DNA of 64,000 bases from Sagittula marina (GTDB taxonomy: Bacteria; Pseudomonadota; Alphaproteobacteria; Rhodobacterales; Rhodobacteraceae). The DNA is taken from NCBI RefSeq assembly GCF_014196795.1, contig NZ_JACIEJ010000006.1:62001-126000 (forward strand), read 5' to 3'. Below are positions 46,487-55,788 of this stretch, piece after piece. The position numbers and the translations under genes were made by a program. Each line of letters opens with the position of its first letter. The stretch's first letter is position 1. The notes under the pieces were generated by a model. It was not told where the DNA came from. It made no database searches and saw nothing but the letters and a program-made list of their open reading frames with translations.

Positions 46487-46900
46487 ATGCTTCAGCCAAA
46501 ACGCACTAAATTCCGTAAAGCCTTCAAAGGCCGGATCAAAGGTGACGCAAAGGGCGGGTCTGACCTGAACTTTGGCACCTACGGCCTGAAGGCTCTCGAG
46601 CCTGAGCGCGTCACCGCGCGCCAGATCGAAGCTGCACGTCGTGCCATGACGCGCCACATGAAGCGTCAGGGCCGTGTCTGGATCCGCATCTTCCCGGATG
46701 TGCCCGTCACCGCAAAACCCATCGAAGTTCGTATGGGTAAAGGTAAGGGTTCCGTGGATCGCTGGGTCTGCAAAGTGAAGCCCGGTCGCGTAATGTTCGA
46801 GATCGACGGCGTCGCCGAGGACATCGCCCGTGAGGCGCTGCGTCTGGCCGCGATGAAGCTGCCGATCAAGACTCGCGTCGTGGTTCGCGAAGACTGGTAA
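46487..46900 (+). CDS. rplP: 50S ribosomal protein L16
   Basis: A 137-aa L16 next to the A-site t[22 protein letters not shown] and the [25 protein letters not shown] motif are present. In E. coli rpmC follows directly; here a terminator and five unrelated genes intervene. Confidence 0.98.
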   Translation: MLQPKRTKFRKAFKGRIKGDAKGGSDLNFGTYGLKALEPERVTARQIEAARRAMTRHMKRQGRVWIRIFPDVPVTAKPIEVRMGKGKGSVDRWVCKVKPGRVMFEIDGVAEDIAREALRLAAMKLPIKTRVVVREDW

Positions 46901-46942
46901 TGGCCGGGCGGGCGACCTGCCCGCTCCGACTGAACATCAGAG

Positions 46943-46973
46943 CCCCCGGTGCAGTCCAGCATCGGGGGTTTTT
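46943..46973 (+). terminator. Intrinsic terminator of the rplB-rplP block
   Basis: A 10-bp stem (one G-U pair) CCCCCGGTGC/GCATCGGGGG followed by TTTTTC, about 40 bp after rplP. Confidence 0.88.
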
Positions 46974-47135
46974 CTTTTTGGCGGGGCAAGGGCGCGCTCC
47001 CGTCGTTTGCCGCCAGAGCGTCCCGCGTCTCGGCGTTGGCATTCGGGCGAGCGGTTTCAAAACCCAATTTCGGGGGCACGGGACTTGAACCAGAGCGTAA
47101 TCCGGGCCAAAGGGCACACAGCACAGGAGGCTCGC

Positions 47136-47759
47136 ATGTCCAGCATTCGCCAACTTTTCACCACGCCACTGTATCAGGCGCATCTGTCAGAACATGGCAC
47201 TGTTGATGCGCAGGAGCTGGAAGCGTCATGCTATTCCATTGCCGAGGATGACGAAGCCGGGCAGGAATGGTGTGAGACGCAAGGCTACCCCGGCTATACC
47301 TCCTACGCCTCGCTCACCGATCTGCCGTGGCGATTTCCGATATTTGCCGATCTGGTAAAAGTGCTCGACGCGCATGTGAAAGCCTTTGTTGCGGAACTGG
47401 ATTTCGATTTGGGCGATCGCGAGATCCAGCTCGAAGACATCTGGATCAACATCCTTCCGCCCGGCGGGACTCATTCCAGCCACATCCATCCGCATTCCGT
47501 GATTTCCGGCACGACCTATGTGGCGATGCCGGAGGGGGCGTCGGCGCTGAAGCTTGAGGACCCGCGCTTGCAGATGATGATGGCCGCCCCGGCGCGGACC
47601 AAAGATGCGCGTGAAGGGCTGAAACCGTTCATCTACGTCAAGCCGGACGTGGGCGACGTGCTGTTGTGGGAAAGCTGGCTGCGCCACGAGGTCCCGATGA
47701 ACATGGCGGAGGACGATGAGCGCGTCTCTGTCAGCTTCAACTACAAGTGGGGCGACTGA
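47136..47759 (+). CDS. TIGR02466-family 2OG-Fe(II) oxygenase-like protein
   Basis: A 207-aa protein of the TIGR02466 family, putative 2-oxoglutarate/Fe(II) oxygenases. The double-stranded beta-helix core shows HSSHIHPHSVISGTTYVAMP (metal-binding His-x-His region) and DVLLWESWLRHEVPMN with the distal His. AGGAGG precedes ATG 47136; the frame is open upstream but non-coding. The substrate is unknown. It is the first of five genes inserted between rplP and rpmC. Confidence 0.85.
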   Translation: MSSIRQLFTTPLYQAHLSEHGTVDAQELEASCYSIAEDDEAGQEWCETQGYPGYTSYASLTDLPWRFPIFADLVKVLDAHVKAFVAELDFDLGDREIQLEDIWINILPPGGTHSSHIHPHSVISGTTYVAMPEGASALKLEDPRLQMMMAAPARTKDAREGLKPFIYVKPDVGDVLLWESWLRHEVPMNMAEDDERVSVSFNYKWGD

Positions 47760-47867
47760 GGTTCGCCCAGTTTTCCTTGAATTGCGCGCGGAATCCGGTC
47801 CGGGCTTTCTGCGGTCTTTACGCCTGATGCGGCACACCTCTTGGGGTGGGCAAAACGGGGGAAGAAG

Positions 47868-48350
47868 ATGAGTGAATCCGCGCAGATCAACGGCCAAAGC
47901 GACGCGCATCGGCATTTGATTGAAACCGAGGGGCGATCAGGTGACGCCGCCGGTCGTGGCGCCAAGGCGGAACCACACTTGGGCGAAACCCAAGGCCGTT
48001 TAACCTCTCTCACCGCGCAAGAGAAGCGCAACGCGGGGCGGGCAGAGGCGGGTGTTCAGACGCCGCCGGCTCAGTTCGGTGGGGACAGTTATTCGGCCGT
48101 GGTGCAGACTGTTTTCGCCAGTGTTGATCCAGGCGTTGGATTTGCCGGCGCGAACAGTGCCAACTCCGCACATCCAGAGACTGGCGATCTTTCTGACGAT
48201 AAGACGGTCGCAATAGCCGGCTTTGGTGCCGAGTTTCCTGCCTCGGAAGAGACCAATCCCGATCCTGCCAAAGATCCGGCAGCCACGGGTTATGCCGCCT
48301 CTGCGCTGGTTGTTTCAGCAACTATCGCGCCTTCCGAGATCCGGGATTAG
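47868..48350 (+). CDS. Hypothetical protein, low complexity
   Basis: A 160-aa predicted soluble protein without recognisable domains. It is rich in Ala, Gly, Ser and Glu and looks disordered. GGGGGAAGAAG just before ATG 47868 is a credible ribosome site, which is the main support. It lies between the oxygenase and thioesterase genes. It may be a fast-evolving gene or a spurious frame. Confidence 0.4.
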   Translation: MSESAQINGQSDAHRHLIETEGRSGDAAGRGAKAEPHLGETQGRLTSLTAQEKRNAGRAEAGVQTPPAQFGGDSYSAVVQTVFASVDPGVGFAGANSANSAHPETGDLSDDKTVAIAGFGAEFPASEETNPDPAKDPAATGYAASALVVSATIAPSEIRD

Positions 48351-48425
48351 GTCCACGTGGCATAAAGCTTTTCCAGCGTCTCAGGATGCGTTATCCCCGC
48401 ACGAAACTGCGAGCAGGGCGGGGCG

Positions 48426-48899
48426 ATGGACTCTCGAAAACTGGAAATGACTGTGTTGATGACCCCGGATATGGCCAACTTCAGTGGCAAGGTTCACGGG
48501 GGCGCTTTGCTCAACCTGCTGGATCGCGTCGCCTTTTCCTGCGCCTCGCGGTTTTCGGGGCGATATGCTGTGACTTTGTCCGTGGATCAGGTCGTGTTCC
48601 GCGAGCCGATCAACGTCGGTGAATTGGTGACCTTCCGCGCCAGTGTGAACTCGGCCGGACGCACCTCCATGGAAGTCGGTATCCGCGTAGAGGCCGAGGA
48701 CATCCGGTCCGGCAAGGTGCGCCATACGAATTCCTGCTACTTCACGATGGTCGCGGTGGATGACGCGGGGAAATCGACAGAAGTCCCGGAGCTCAAGGTT
48801 CTGACCAATGTCGAAGCCCGGCGGGAAAAAGCGGCTTTGGTGCGCAAGGGGTTGCGCAAACGCTTCGAGGAAGAGCTGGCCAACGCATCTGCCGGGTAA
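48426..48899 (+). CDS. Acyl-CoA thioesterase (YciA/BFIT-type hotdog)
   Basis: A 157-aa hotdog-fold acyl-CoA hydrolase. The signature DMANFSGKVHGGALLNLLDRVAF carries the catalytic region, followed by VTLSVDQVVFREPINVGELVTFRASVNSAGRTSMEVGI and HTNSCYFTMVAVDD. It would hydrolyse acyl-CoAs to free acids in the cytoplasm. The gene is complete. The C-terminal helix is charged and the chain length specificity is unknown. Confidence 0.9.
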   Translation: MDSRKLEMTVLMTPDMANFSGKVHGGALLNLLDRVAFSCASRFSGRYAVTLSVDQVVFREPINVGELVTFRASVNSAGRTSMEVGIRVEAEDIRSGKVRHTNSCYFTMVAVDDAGKSTEVPELKVLTNVEARREKAALVRKGLRKRFEEELANASAG

Positions 48900-48959
48900 G
48901 CACAGGATTGTAATAGGTATGTGACGGAATATATGATCTCCGCATCTGGCGGAGTTCCC

Positions 48960-49652
48960 ATGGCGCATATTGAAAAGCTGTCCCATCCCTATCTTGATCT
49001 GAAGCGCGCGATTGAAGCCCAGGTCATACGCAAGGTTGCCCGCGACAAATGGAACGTGTTTCGCTTTGGCGAGGATGCGCCGCTTTCAGATATGGCAATC
49101 TTTCCAGCCGCCAGCGAGGTGACACAATCGCTTGCCGGGAAAAGCATCGTCACCCGCAGGCGTCGCCAGATCAGCGGCAAGGTCCTCGGCGGGAGCTGGG
49201 ACAAGGAGCGCAGGGATCTGGTCGGCAACACCAAGCTTGAAAGCTGTCGCATGCGCTGGGTGGATGGTGCCGATTGGGAAGAGACGCCGCAATTTCAGTC
49301 CATGGCACGCAAGATCGCGGAAGGGGAGCAGCCGGACGACTGTCGGTCGCTCGCGGATCTCAGGAGCCGCTATGCCCGGCTGGACATCATCTTCGCGGAA
49401 GCGCGCCATCGGGGCCGTTTGCTACGAATGTCAGAACTGCCGGATTACCGGTACCGGCGCGAACACGGGGCAACATTGATCCACGTCGGGCACGACGGGG
49501 CATGTCTGCGCCATGGCGGCGGGGCGCATCGGTTTGCAATAGCAAAAATCCTGGACCTGCCGGAAATCCCGGCGCAACTGGGCGCCATTCACCCGCAGGC
49601 GATCCGGGATGGCCACTTGGCACGGCTTCGGGTGTCGCGCTTCGATAGCTGA
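48960..49652 (+). CDS. ParB/sulfiredoxin-fold-like protein of unknown function
   Basis: A 230-aa protein. ATG 48960 is chosen because GGCGGAG lies 5 nt upstream; in-frame GTG 48921 and ATG 48933 are alternatives. The C-terminal stretch GATLIHVGHDGACLRHGGGAHRFAIAKILDLPEIPAQLGAIHP resembles the GxHRxAIAxxLGLxxIPV motif of the ParB/Srx nucleotide-binding fold found in several stand-alone bacterial proteins. The N-terminal half is not recognised. It follows the thioesterase by about 60 bp on the same strand. The role is unknown. Confidence 0.7.
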   Translation: MAHIEKLSHPYLDLKRAIEAQVIRKVARDKWNVFRFGEDAPLSDMAIFPAASEVTQSLAGKSIVTRRRRQISGKVLGGSWDKERRDLVGNTKLESCRMRWVDGADWEETPQFQSMARKIAEGEQPDDCRSLADLRSRYARLDIIFAEARHRGRLLRMSELPDYRYRREHGATLIHVGHDGACLRHGGGAHRFAIAKILDLPEIPAQLGAIHPQAIRDGHLARLRVSRFDS

Positions 49653-49658
49653 CCGGGC

Positions 49659-49904
49659 CTAACTGGCCGGGATCGGCGTTATTTGGGCCGACAGGCACCC
49701 GTCATGCAGCTTTCGCCATGTCAGCACGTTTTGCGAAGACGCGCAGCGCGCGGTGAAGCTCCGCCCACTGACCGTCAGGCAAGCGATCTGGCCTAGGGGG
49801 ACCTCGACGCCATCACGGTTCAGGCAGGCGCAATCCGGTTTGACCGTCTGTGCCATGGCCGGAGATATCGCAAGTGCCAGCAGGATCAGGGTTGTGCGTA
49901 ACAT
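49659..49904 (-). CDS. Small exported Cys-containing protein
   Basis: An 81-aa protein with a Sec signal peptide (MLRTTLILLALAISPAMAQ). The mature part has five cysteines (DCACLNRDG, IACLTV, ARCASS, DGCLSA), suggesting disulfides in the periplasm. ATG 49904 is chosen as the start of the signal peptide. It is convergent with the gene at 48960 and just upstream of the predicted rpmC promoter. No family is recognised. Confidence 0.7.
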   Translation of the reverse strand: MLRTTLILLALAISPAMAQTVKPDCACLNRDGVEVPLGQIACLTVSGRSFTARCASSQNVLTWRKLHDGCLSAQITPIPAS

Positions 49905-50009
49905 GTCGCACCATACCACGGTTTGCGCGATTCGCGGTTGGGGAATCTGCTGCGCCCCTCGGCCGGGCTCCTGGCCATGCATCAATGGCCGATCTCCGCA
50001 GCAAACCCC

Positions 50010-50038
50010 TTGCCACATGGGGGATTCGGGCGTATAGG
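50010..50038 (+). promoter_or_regulatory. Predicted promoter of the rpmC-rpmD (spc) block
   Basis: TTGCCA, a 17-bp spacer, then TATAGG, 98 bp upstream of rpmC. Confidence 0.55.
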
Positions 50039-50135
50039 GGCCGCTCATCCACGGACTCCACTGGAATCAGGGTGACCTTGCACGCCAACGCAGGCAAGGG
50101 CCCTCCAGTGATGTTGATTGAAAAGGAGAGGTGCA

Positions 50136-50345
50136 ATGAGCGCCCAAGACCTCCGTGACAAGACCCCGGATCAACTCCGGGACCAGCTTGTCCAGCTGAA
50201 GAAAGAAGCGTTTAACCTGCGCTTCCAGATGGCCACCGGCGAAGTGCAAAACTCCGCGCGTATCCGTCAGGTTCGCCGCGAAGTTGCGCGCGTCAAGACC
50301 ATCTTGAACGAAAAGGCCACAGCGGCCGCATCCGTGGAGGCCTGA
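50136..50345 (+). CDS. rpmC: 50S ribosomal protein L29
   Basis: A 69-aa L29 near the tunnel exit. It reads [36 protein letters not shown], the conserved two-helix protein. ATG 50136 follows AAGGAGAGG; an ATG at 50118 overlaps that site. rpsQ follows after 3 bp. Confidence 0.97.
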   Translation: MSAQDLRDKTPDQLRDQLVQLKKEAFNLRFQMATGEVQNSARIRQVRREVARVKTILNEKATAAASVEA

Positions 50346-50348
50346 TCG

Positions 50349-50672
50349 ATGCCCAAACGAATCCTTACCGGCACCGTCACCTCCACCGCGAACAAGCAGA
50401 CCGTGACCGTTTCCGTCACGCGTCGCTTCAAGCACCCCGTGCTTCAGAAGACGATCAAGAAGTCCAAGAAGTACCGCGCGCATGACGAGAACGAACAGTT
50501 CAACGTTGGCGATTCCGTGCTCATTCGTGAATGCGCACCGAAGTCCAAGACGAAGCGCTGGGAAGTCATGAACGACGAGATGGTGGCCGAACATGAGAAG
50601 GTGCGCGCAGAAGCTGCCGCAGAAGCTCAGAAGGTCGAAGACGCTGCGCATGAAGCGGAAGCTGCTCACTAA
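50349..50672 (+). CDS. rpsQ: 30S ribosomal protein S17, extended C-terminus
   Basis: A 107-aa S17, an early 16S-binding protein. The core ([42 protein letters not shown] through [16 protein letters not shown]) is followed by about 25 extra Ala/Glu-rich residues compared with the 84-aa E. coli protein, as in L3 of this genome. Confidence 0.97.
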   Translation: MPKRILTGTVTSTANKQTVTVSVTRRFKHPVLQKTIKKSKKYRAHDENEQFNVGDSVLIRECAPKSKTKRWEVMNDEMVAEHEKVRAEAAAEAQKVEDAAHEAEAAH

Positions 50673-50680
50673 ACGATTTG

Positions 50681-50698
50681 GGGCCTCGGTCGAGGCCC
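50681..50698 (+). promoter_or_regulatory. Hairpin between rpsQ and rplN
   Basis: A perfect 8-bp stem GGGCCTCG/CGAGGCCC with a 2-nt loop, without a U-tract. Possibly a processing or translational-control element. Confidence 0.4.
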
Positions 50699-50765
50699 TG
50701 ATTATATTCGAAACCCCCGGGCCAATGTTCTCTGCAGAGCGGTCCGGGACGTCGGGAGACTAACA

Positions 50766-51134
50766 ATGATCCAGATGCAGACAAATCTGGATGTCGCTGA
50801 CAACTCCGGAGCCCGGAAAGTTCAGTGCATCAAGGTTCTGGGCGGTTCCCACCGCCGCTATGCCTCTGTCGGCGACATCATCGTGGTGTCGGTGAAGGAG
50901 GCCATTCCGCGTGGTCGCGTGAAAAAAGGTGACGTCCGCAAGGCCGTCGTCGTGCGCACCGCCAAGGAAGTTCGCCGTGAAGACGGCACAGCAATTCGCT
51001 TCGACCGCAACGCCGCCGTGATCCTCGGCAACAATGGCGAGCCGGTCGGCACCCGTATCTTCGGACCGGTTGTGCGTGAGCTGCGTGCCAAGAACTTCAT
51101 GAAGATCATCTCGCTGGCTCCGGAGGTGCTCTGA
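50766..51134 (+). CDS. rplN: 50S ribosomal protein L14
   Basis: A 122-aa L14 at the subunit interface. [27 protein letters not shown] and [21 protein letters not shown] are complete. Its TGA overlaps the rplX ATG (ATGA-type overlap), so translation is coupled. Confidence 0.98.
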   Translation: MIQMQTNLDVADNSGARKVQCIKVLGGSHRRYASVGDIIVVSVKEAIPRGRVKKGDVRKAVVVRTAKEVRREDGTAIRFDRNAAVILGNNGEPVGTRIFGPVVRELRAKNFMKIISLAPEVL

Positions 51135-51439
51135 TGGCTGCGAAGCTCAAAAAAGGCGATAAGGTCGTCGTTCTTGCCGGTAAGGACAAGGGCAAGACCG
51201 GTGAAATCACCTCCGTCGATCCGAAGGCCGGCAAGGCCATCGTTGACGGTGTGAACGTCGCAATCCGCCACGTGCGTCAGTCCCAGACGTCGCAGGGTGG
51301 TCGCACGCCGAAGGCGCTGCCGATCGACCTGTCGAACCTGGCCATCGTGGATGCAAACGGCAAGGCAACCCGCGTCGGCTTCCGCATGGAAGACGACAAG
51401 AAGGTCCGCTTCGCCAAGACCACGGGAGACGTGATCTGA
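51134..51439 (+). CDS. rplX: 50S ribosomal protein L24
   Basis: A 101-aa L24, an assembly initiator of the 50S subunit. The KOW motif region [37 protein letters not shown] is complete. It overlaps both neighbours by one base. Confidence 0.98.
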   Translation: MAAKLKKGDKVVVLAGKDKGKTGEITSVDPKAGKAIVDGVNVAIRHVRQSQTSQGGRTPKALPIDLSNLAIVDANGKATRVGFRMEDDKKVRFAKTTGDVI

Positions 51440-52020
51440 TGCTGGATACTGCAAACTACACACCGCGTCTGAAGGCTCAGTTCCGCGACACCATCAAGGC
51501 GTCGATGAAAGAGCAGTTCGGCTACACGAACGACATGCAGATCCCGTCTCTGCAGAAGATCGTGCTGAACATTGGTTGCGGCACCGAAGCGGTCCGTGAT
51601 TCCAAGAAGGCCAAGAACGCCGTCGAGGAACTCACCAAGATCGCCGGCCAGCAGGCCGTCGGTACGGTTGCCAAGAAGTCGAACGCAGCCTTCCGTCTGC
51701 GCGAAGGCATGATCATCGGTGCAAAGGTCACTCTGCGTGACGTGCGCATGTACGAATTCCTTGACCGCCTTGTCACCATCGCGATGCCGCGTATTCGCGA
51801 CTTCCGTGGTGTGAAGCCGTCGTTCGATGGTCGTGGCAACTTCGCCATGGGCATGAAGGAACACATCGTGTTCCCGGAAATCGAATTCGACAAAGTCGAC
51901 GAAGTTTGGGGCATGGACATCATCGTGACCACAAACGCCAAAGACTTTGGTGAGCACAGCGCAGATGCACAGGCGAAAGCCCTGCTGACCGCGTTCAACA
52001 TGCCCTTCATTAAGGCGTAA
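51439..52020 (+). CDS. rplE: 50S ribosomal protein L5
   Basis: A 193-aa L5, which binds 5S rRNA and contacts P-site t[27 protein letters not shown] and [20 protein letters not shown]-type sequence are present. It is slightly longer than the E. coli protein. It is followed by rpsN after 12 bp. Confidence 0.98.
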   Translation: MLDTANYTPRLKAQFRDTIKASMKEQFGYTNDMQIPSLQKIVLNIGCGTEAVRDSKKAKNAVEELTKIAGQQAVGTVAKKSNAAFRLREGMIIGAKVTLRDVRMYEFLDRLVTIAMPRIRDFRGVKPSFDGRGNFAMGMKEHIVFPEIEFDKVDEVWGMDIIVTTNAKDFGEHSADAQAKALLTAFNMPFIKA

Positions 52021-52032
52021 GGAGAGAACGAC

Positions 52033-52338
52033 ATGGCCAAGAAATCCATGATCGAGCGCGAAAAAAAGCGCCAGCGCCTGGTGGAAAAGTATGCCGCCAA
52101 GCGTGCCGAACTGAAAGAAATCGCAAACGACGAGTCGAAGTCGATGGAAGACCGCTTCAAAGCGCGTCTGAAACTGGCGAAACTGCCGCGCAACTCGGCA
52201 CCGACACGTCTGCACAACCGCTGCCAGCTCACTGGTCGTCCCCACGCGTATTACCGCAAGCTCCGCATCTCGCGGATCATGCTGCGCGAGCTGGGCTCGA
52301 ACGGCAAGCTGCCCGGCGTTGTGAAATCCAGCTGGTAA
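52033..52338 (+). CDS. rpsN: 30S ribosomal protein S14
   Basis: A 101-aa S14 of the long, zinc-free type. [36 protein letters not shown] is conserved, without the CxxC pairs of the short form. Confidence 0.98.
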   Translation: MAKKSMIEREKKRQRLVEKYAAKRAELKEIANDESKSMEDRFKARLKLAKLPRNSAPTRLHNRCQLTGRPHAYYRKLRISRIMLRELGSNGKLPGVVKSSW

Positions 52339-52351
52339 GGGAGGGTATAAG

Positions 52352-52744
52352 ATGAACGATCCTATCGGCGATATGCTCACCCGTATCCGCAACGCTCAGA
52401 TGCGCGGCAAGTCGACCACGTCGACCCCCGCATCCAAGCTGCGCGGCTGGGTTCTGGACGTGCTCAAGGACGAAGGCTACATCCGTGGCTACGAGTCCAG
52501 CACTGACGACCGCGGTCATCCCGCGTTCGAGATCAGCCTGAAGTACTTCGACGGCACCCCTGTCATTCGCGAAGTGAAGCGGGTCTCCAAACCCGGTCGT
52601 CGCGTCTACATGAGTGTCAATGACATCCCGCAGGTCCGTCAGGGTCTGGGTGTGTCGATTGTCTCCACCTCCAAAGGTGTGATGTCGGACGCAAACGCAC
52701 GCGCAGCCAATATTGGCGGCGAAGTGCTCTGCACCGTATTCTGA
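52352..52744 (+). CDS. rpsH: 30S ribosomal protein S8
   Basis: A 130-aa S8, a central 16S-binding protein and, in E. coli, the translational repressor of the spc operon. [44 protein letters not shown] and [33 protein letters not shown] are complete. Confidence 0.98.
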   Translation: MNDPIGDMLTRIRNAQMRGKSTTSTPASKLRGWVLDVLKDEGYIRGYESSTDDRGHPAFEISLKYFDGTPVIREVKRVSKPGRRVYMSVNDIPQVRQGLGVSIVSTSKGVMSDANARAANIGGEVLCTVF

Positions 52745-52758
52745 GGAGGCCTGATAAC

Positions 52759-53292
52759 ATGTCTCGTATTGGTAAGAAGCCGATTGAGATGCCTTCGGGT
52801 GTCTCGGCCAGCGTCTCCGGTCAGAGCGTAGAGATCAAGGGCCCGAAGGGCACTCAGATCTTCAACGCGACCGACGATGTGACCATCACCGTTGAGGAAA
52901 ACTCCATCTCTGTTGAGCCGCGCGGCAAGTCCAAGCGCGCTCGTCAGCAGTGGGGCATGTCCCGCACCGTGGTGGCCAACATGGTTCATGGCGTTTCGAA
53001 CACCTTCAAGAAAGAACTTGAAATTCACGGCGTTGGTTACCGTGCTCAGCTCGCAGGCAAAGTCCTGAAGCTGAACCTCGGCCTCTCGCACGACGTGGAC
53101 TTCCAGATCCCTGACGGTGTGACTGTGACTGTTCCGAAGCCCACCGAGATTATTGTCGAGGGCCACGACATCCAGGAAGTGGGTCAAGTTGCGGCAAACA
53201 TCCGCGACTGGCGCCGTCCGGAGCCGTACAAGGGGAAGGGTATCCGCTATAAAGGCGAATACATCTTCCAGAAGGAAGGCAAGAAGAAGTAA
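52759..53292 (+). CDS. rplF: 50S ribosomal protein L6
   Basis: A 177-aa L6 near the sarcin-ricin loop. It starts [18 protein letters not shown] and ends with [23 protein letters not shown], the family signature. rplR follows after 11 bp. Confidence 0.98.
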   Translation: MSRIGKKPIEMPSGVSASVSGQSVEIKGPKGTQIFNATDDVTITVEENSISVEPRGKSKRARQQWGMSRTVVANMVHGVSNTFKKELEIHGVGYRAQLAGKVLKLNLGLSHDVDFQIPDGVTVTVPKPTEIIVEGHDIQEVGQVAANIRDWRRPEPYKGKGIRYKGEYIFQKEGKKK

Positions 53293-53303
53293 GGACGCGG
53301 AAA

Positions 53304-53663
53304 ATGGCAAGCAACAAACGTACGTTGTTCCTCAAGCGCCGTCTGCGCGTCCGGAACAAACTCCGCAAGGTCAACGCTGGTCGCGTTCGCCTTTCGGTTC
53401 ACCGTTCGAACAAGAACATCTCGGTGCAGCTTATCGACGACGTTGCAGGCAAGACCCTTGCCGCAGCATCCACGATGGAGCCCAGCCTCGGCATGGTCGG
53501 CAAGAACAATGTAGAAGCAGCGGCCAAGGTTGGTTCGGCGATTGCCGAGCGCGCCAAGGCAGCCGGTGTCGAAGAAGCATACTTCGACCGCGGTGGCTTC
53601 CTGTTCCACGGCAAGGTGAAGGCTCTGGCCGACGCTGCCCGTGAAGGTGGTCTGAAGATCTGA
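53304..53663 (+). CDS. rplR: 50S ribosomal protein L18
   Basis: A 119-aa L18, which binds 5S rRNA with L5. [34 protein letters not shown] and the C-terminal [26 protein letters not shown] are complete. It is separated from rpsE by a 158-bp structured spacer instead of the usual short gap. Confidence 0.98.
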   Translation: MASNKRTLFLKRRLRVRNKLRKVNAGRVRLSVHRSNKNISVQLIDDVAGKTLAAASTMEPSLGMVGKNNVEAAAKVGSAIAERAKAAGVEEAYFDRGGFLFHGKVKALADAAREGGLKI

Positions 53664-53670
53664 GGATCGT

Positions 53671-53696
53671 GCAGGTCGGGGATGTCCCCGGCCTGC
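53671..53696 (+). promoter_or_regulatory. Strong hairpin after rplR
   Basis: An 11-bp stem with one G-U pair, GCAGGTCGGGG/CCCCGGCCTGC, 8 nt after the rplR stop and without a U-tract. Confidence 0.5.
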
Positions 53697-53708
53697 GCAT
53701 TTCTCTTT

Positions 53709-53732
53709 GGGGGCGCCTTGGCGCCCTCTTTT
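53709..53732 (+). terminator. Possible attenuator/terminator between rplR and rpsE
   Basis: A compact G/C stem GGGCG...CGCCC followed by TCTTTT. If active it would lower expression of rpsE-rpmD relative to the upstream genes. Confidence 0.5.
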
Positions 53733-53821
53733 GCAGGCAGCGATGCCTCGATGATCCGGGCTCTTGAGGGCACCTGGATTGGATAACGGGCTCTTGGGCC
53801 CACAAGTTAAGGAAATGCCAA

Positions 53822-54400
53822 ATGGCAGAACGTGATAACCGCCGGGGCAACCGTCGTGACCGCGACGAAGCACCGGAATTCGCAGATCGCCTGGTCGCGA
53901 TCAACCGTGTGTCCAAGACCGTAAAGGGTGGTAAGCGCTTTGGCTTCGCCGCTCTTGTCGTCGTGGGCGACCAGAAGGGCCGCGTCGGCTTTGGCAAAGG
54001 TAAGGCGAAGGAGGTCCCCGAGGCCATCCGTAAAGCCACCGAAGCCGCCAAGCGCAAGATGATCCGCGTCCCGCTCAAGGAAGGCCGCACTCTGCACCAC
54101 GACGTGAAAGGTCACGCCGGCGCAGGGAACGTCGTCATGCGCACCGCGCCTCAGGGTACTGGTATCATCGCCGGTGGTCCGATGCGTGCCGTGTTCGAAA
54201 TGCTGGGCGTTCAGGACGTTGTCGCAAAGTCGACCGGCTCCCAGAACCCTTACGCCATGATCCACGCGACACTCGACGGCCTGCGCAACCAGCAGTCCCC
54301 GCGCAACGTCGCTCAGCGTCGTGGTAAGAAAGTTGCTGACATTCTGCCCAAGCGTGATGAAGCGCCGCAGGAATCCAGCCAGATCGCCGAGGAGGCCTGA
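53822..54400 (+). CDS. rpsE: 30S ribosomal protein S5
   Basis: A 192-aa S5, involved in decoding accuracy and mRNA entry. [50 protein letters not shown] is conserved, including the loop in which spectinomycin-resistance changes occur elsewhere. AAGGAAATG precedes the start. rpmD follows after 5 bp. Confidence 0.98.
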   Translation: MAERDNRRGNRRDRDEAPEFADRLVAINRVSKTVKGGKRFGFAALVVVGDQKGRVGFGKGKAKEVPEAIRKATEAAKRKMIRVPLKEGRTLHHDVKGHAGAGNVVMRTAPQGTGIIAGGPMRAVFEMLGVQDVVAKSTGSQNPYAMIHATLDGLRNQQSPRNVAQRRGKKVADILPKRDEAPQESSQIAEEA

Positions 54401-54405
54401 GTCAC

Positions 54406-54591
54406 ATGGCAACTATCGTTGTGAAGCAGATCGGTTCCCCGATCCGTCGCCCCGAAATTCAGCGCAAGACCCTGATTGGTCTGGGCCTGAACAAGATGCA
54501 CCGGACCCGCGAGCTGGAGGATACCCCCTCCGTGCGCGGCATGATCAACAAGATCCCGCACCTTGTGGAAATCGTTGAAGAGCGCAGCTAA
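54406..54591 (+). CDS. rpmD: 50S ribosomal protein L30
   Basis: A 61-aa L30. [43 protein letters not shown] is the typical sequence. It is the last gene of this block; in E. coli rplO would follow directly, but here a terminator and three other genes come first. Confidence 0.97.
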   Translation: MATIVVKQIGSPIRRPEIQRKTLIGLGLNKMHRTRELEDTPSVRGMINKIPHLVEIVEERS

Positions 54592-54615
54592 GCCTCTTTT
54601 ACGGATCTGAATTGG

Positions 54616-54651
54616 AAACGCCCTCTGACACGGTCAGGGGGCGTTTTTCTT
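54616..54651 (+). terminator. Intrinsic terminator of the rpmC-rpmD block
   Basis: A 14-bp stem (one G-U pair) AAACGCCCTCTGAC/GTCAGGGGGCGTTT, followed by TTCTTT, 24 bp after rpmD. Confidence 0.92.
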
Positions 54652-54828
54652 TGTCCTGTCACTGGCGTGTAGACCGACGGGCAAGCATGCTTTGCTCGAT
54701 CACGGCCGGTCACATTTGGCTGAGATCGTGGACCCTGACCCCGATGCGCCCGGTCTTCATGCGTAGAATCGTTGCCCTGTGCCCCAGTGAGCCTACCATC
54801 CACTGCGAGACAAAACCGGGAGACTACA

Positions 54829-55620
54829 ATGACGATCAATCGCCGCACGTTCCTCCACACCGCTGCCGCCATGGGCGCGGTCACCGTGATCCCCTTCGCC
54901 GCCCGCGCAGAGGCGCATATGGGCGACACGTTTGAGACCGAGATGGGCAACGTGACCATTCATCCGGTACACCATGCCTCTATCGTGATGGAAACGCCCG
55001 TTGGCGTGATCTATGTCGACCCGGTTGGAGAGGCATCGGAATATGAAGGCATGCCAGCGCCCGACCTGATCTTGATCACGCATGAGCATGGCGACCACTA
55101 CAACGCCGAAACCCTCACCGCGCTGAAGCCGACAGACAAGCCGGTTGCGGTCTACACAAACCCCGCTGTCTACGACATGCTCGAAGAAGACATCAAAGGC
55201 AGCGCAGAGGCGATGGCCAATGGGGATTCCAAGACGTTCGGTGATCTGACCATCGACGCCATCCCCGCGCACAACACCACCGAAGATCGCATGAACTACC
55301 ACCCAGAGGGGCGGGACAATGGCTACGTGCTGACCATGGGCGACTTCAAGATTTATATCTCCGGCGACACGGAACCGACGCCCGAGATGGAAGCGCTGGA
55401 AGGCATCGACGTGGCGTTCCTGTGCATGAACCTGCCGTTTACCATGACTGCCGAACAAGCCGCCGATGCCACCAAGGCCTTCGAGCCGAAAGTGGTCTAC
55501 CCCTATCACTTCCGTGGCCGTGATGGCGGCACGCAGGATCCCGAAGCCTACGCGGACATGGTCGGCGATGTTTCAGAGGTGAAGATTGGCGATTGGTACA
55601 AGCCAGGCGAACTGGGCTGA
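54829..55620 (+). CDS. Tat-exported metallo-beta-lactamase-fold hydrolase
   Basis: A 263-aa MBL-fold protein. The N-terminus has a twin-arginine signal (NRRTFLHTAAAMGAVTVIPFAARA), so it probably folds with its metal before export to the periplasm. The metal site THEHGDH gives H85, H87, D89 and H90, with further ligands expected in the ISGDTEPT region and near YPYHFRG. It resembles the UlaG-like/L-ascorbate-6-phosphate lactonase branch, but the substrate is unknown. ATG 54829 begins the Tat signal. Confidence 0.88.
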   Translation: MTINRRTFLHTAAAMGAVTVIPFAARAEAHMGDTFETEMGNVTIHPVHHASIVMETPVGVIYVDPVGEASEYEGMPAPDLILITHEHGDHYNAETLTALKPTDKPVAVYTNPAVYDMLEEDIKGSAEAMANGDSKTFGDLTIDAIPAHNTTEDRMNYHPEGRDNGYVLTMGDFKIYISGDTEPTPEMEALEGIDVAFLCMNLPFTMTAEQAADATKAFEPKVVYPYHFRGRDGGTQDPEAYADMVGDVSEVKIGDWYKPGELG

Positions 55621-55637
55621 CGATCGTCGAAATTGGC

Positions 55638-55668
55638 AAAGGGCCGCTTGTCTGGGCGGCCCTTTTGC
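55638..55668 (+). terminator. Intrinsic terminator after the MBL gene
   Basis: A 10-bp stem AAAGGGCCGC/GCGGCCCTTT with a loop of 8 and trailing T, just after the stop. Confidence 0.85.
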
Positions 55669-55788
55669 TTTGACAGCTACTCTCCGGCCACGCTCCGGCA
55701 CCCATTCCAAAGAACTTGGCGCGGACACCAAGTGCCCGCGCCATTTCGTTATCCATTTTCTGGCCGCACATCAGCGCGGCGACAGCTC

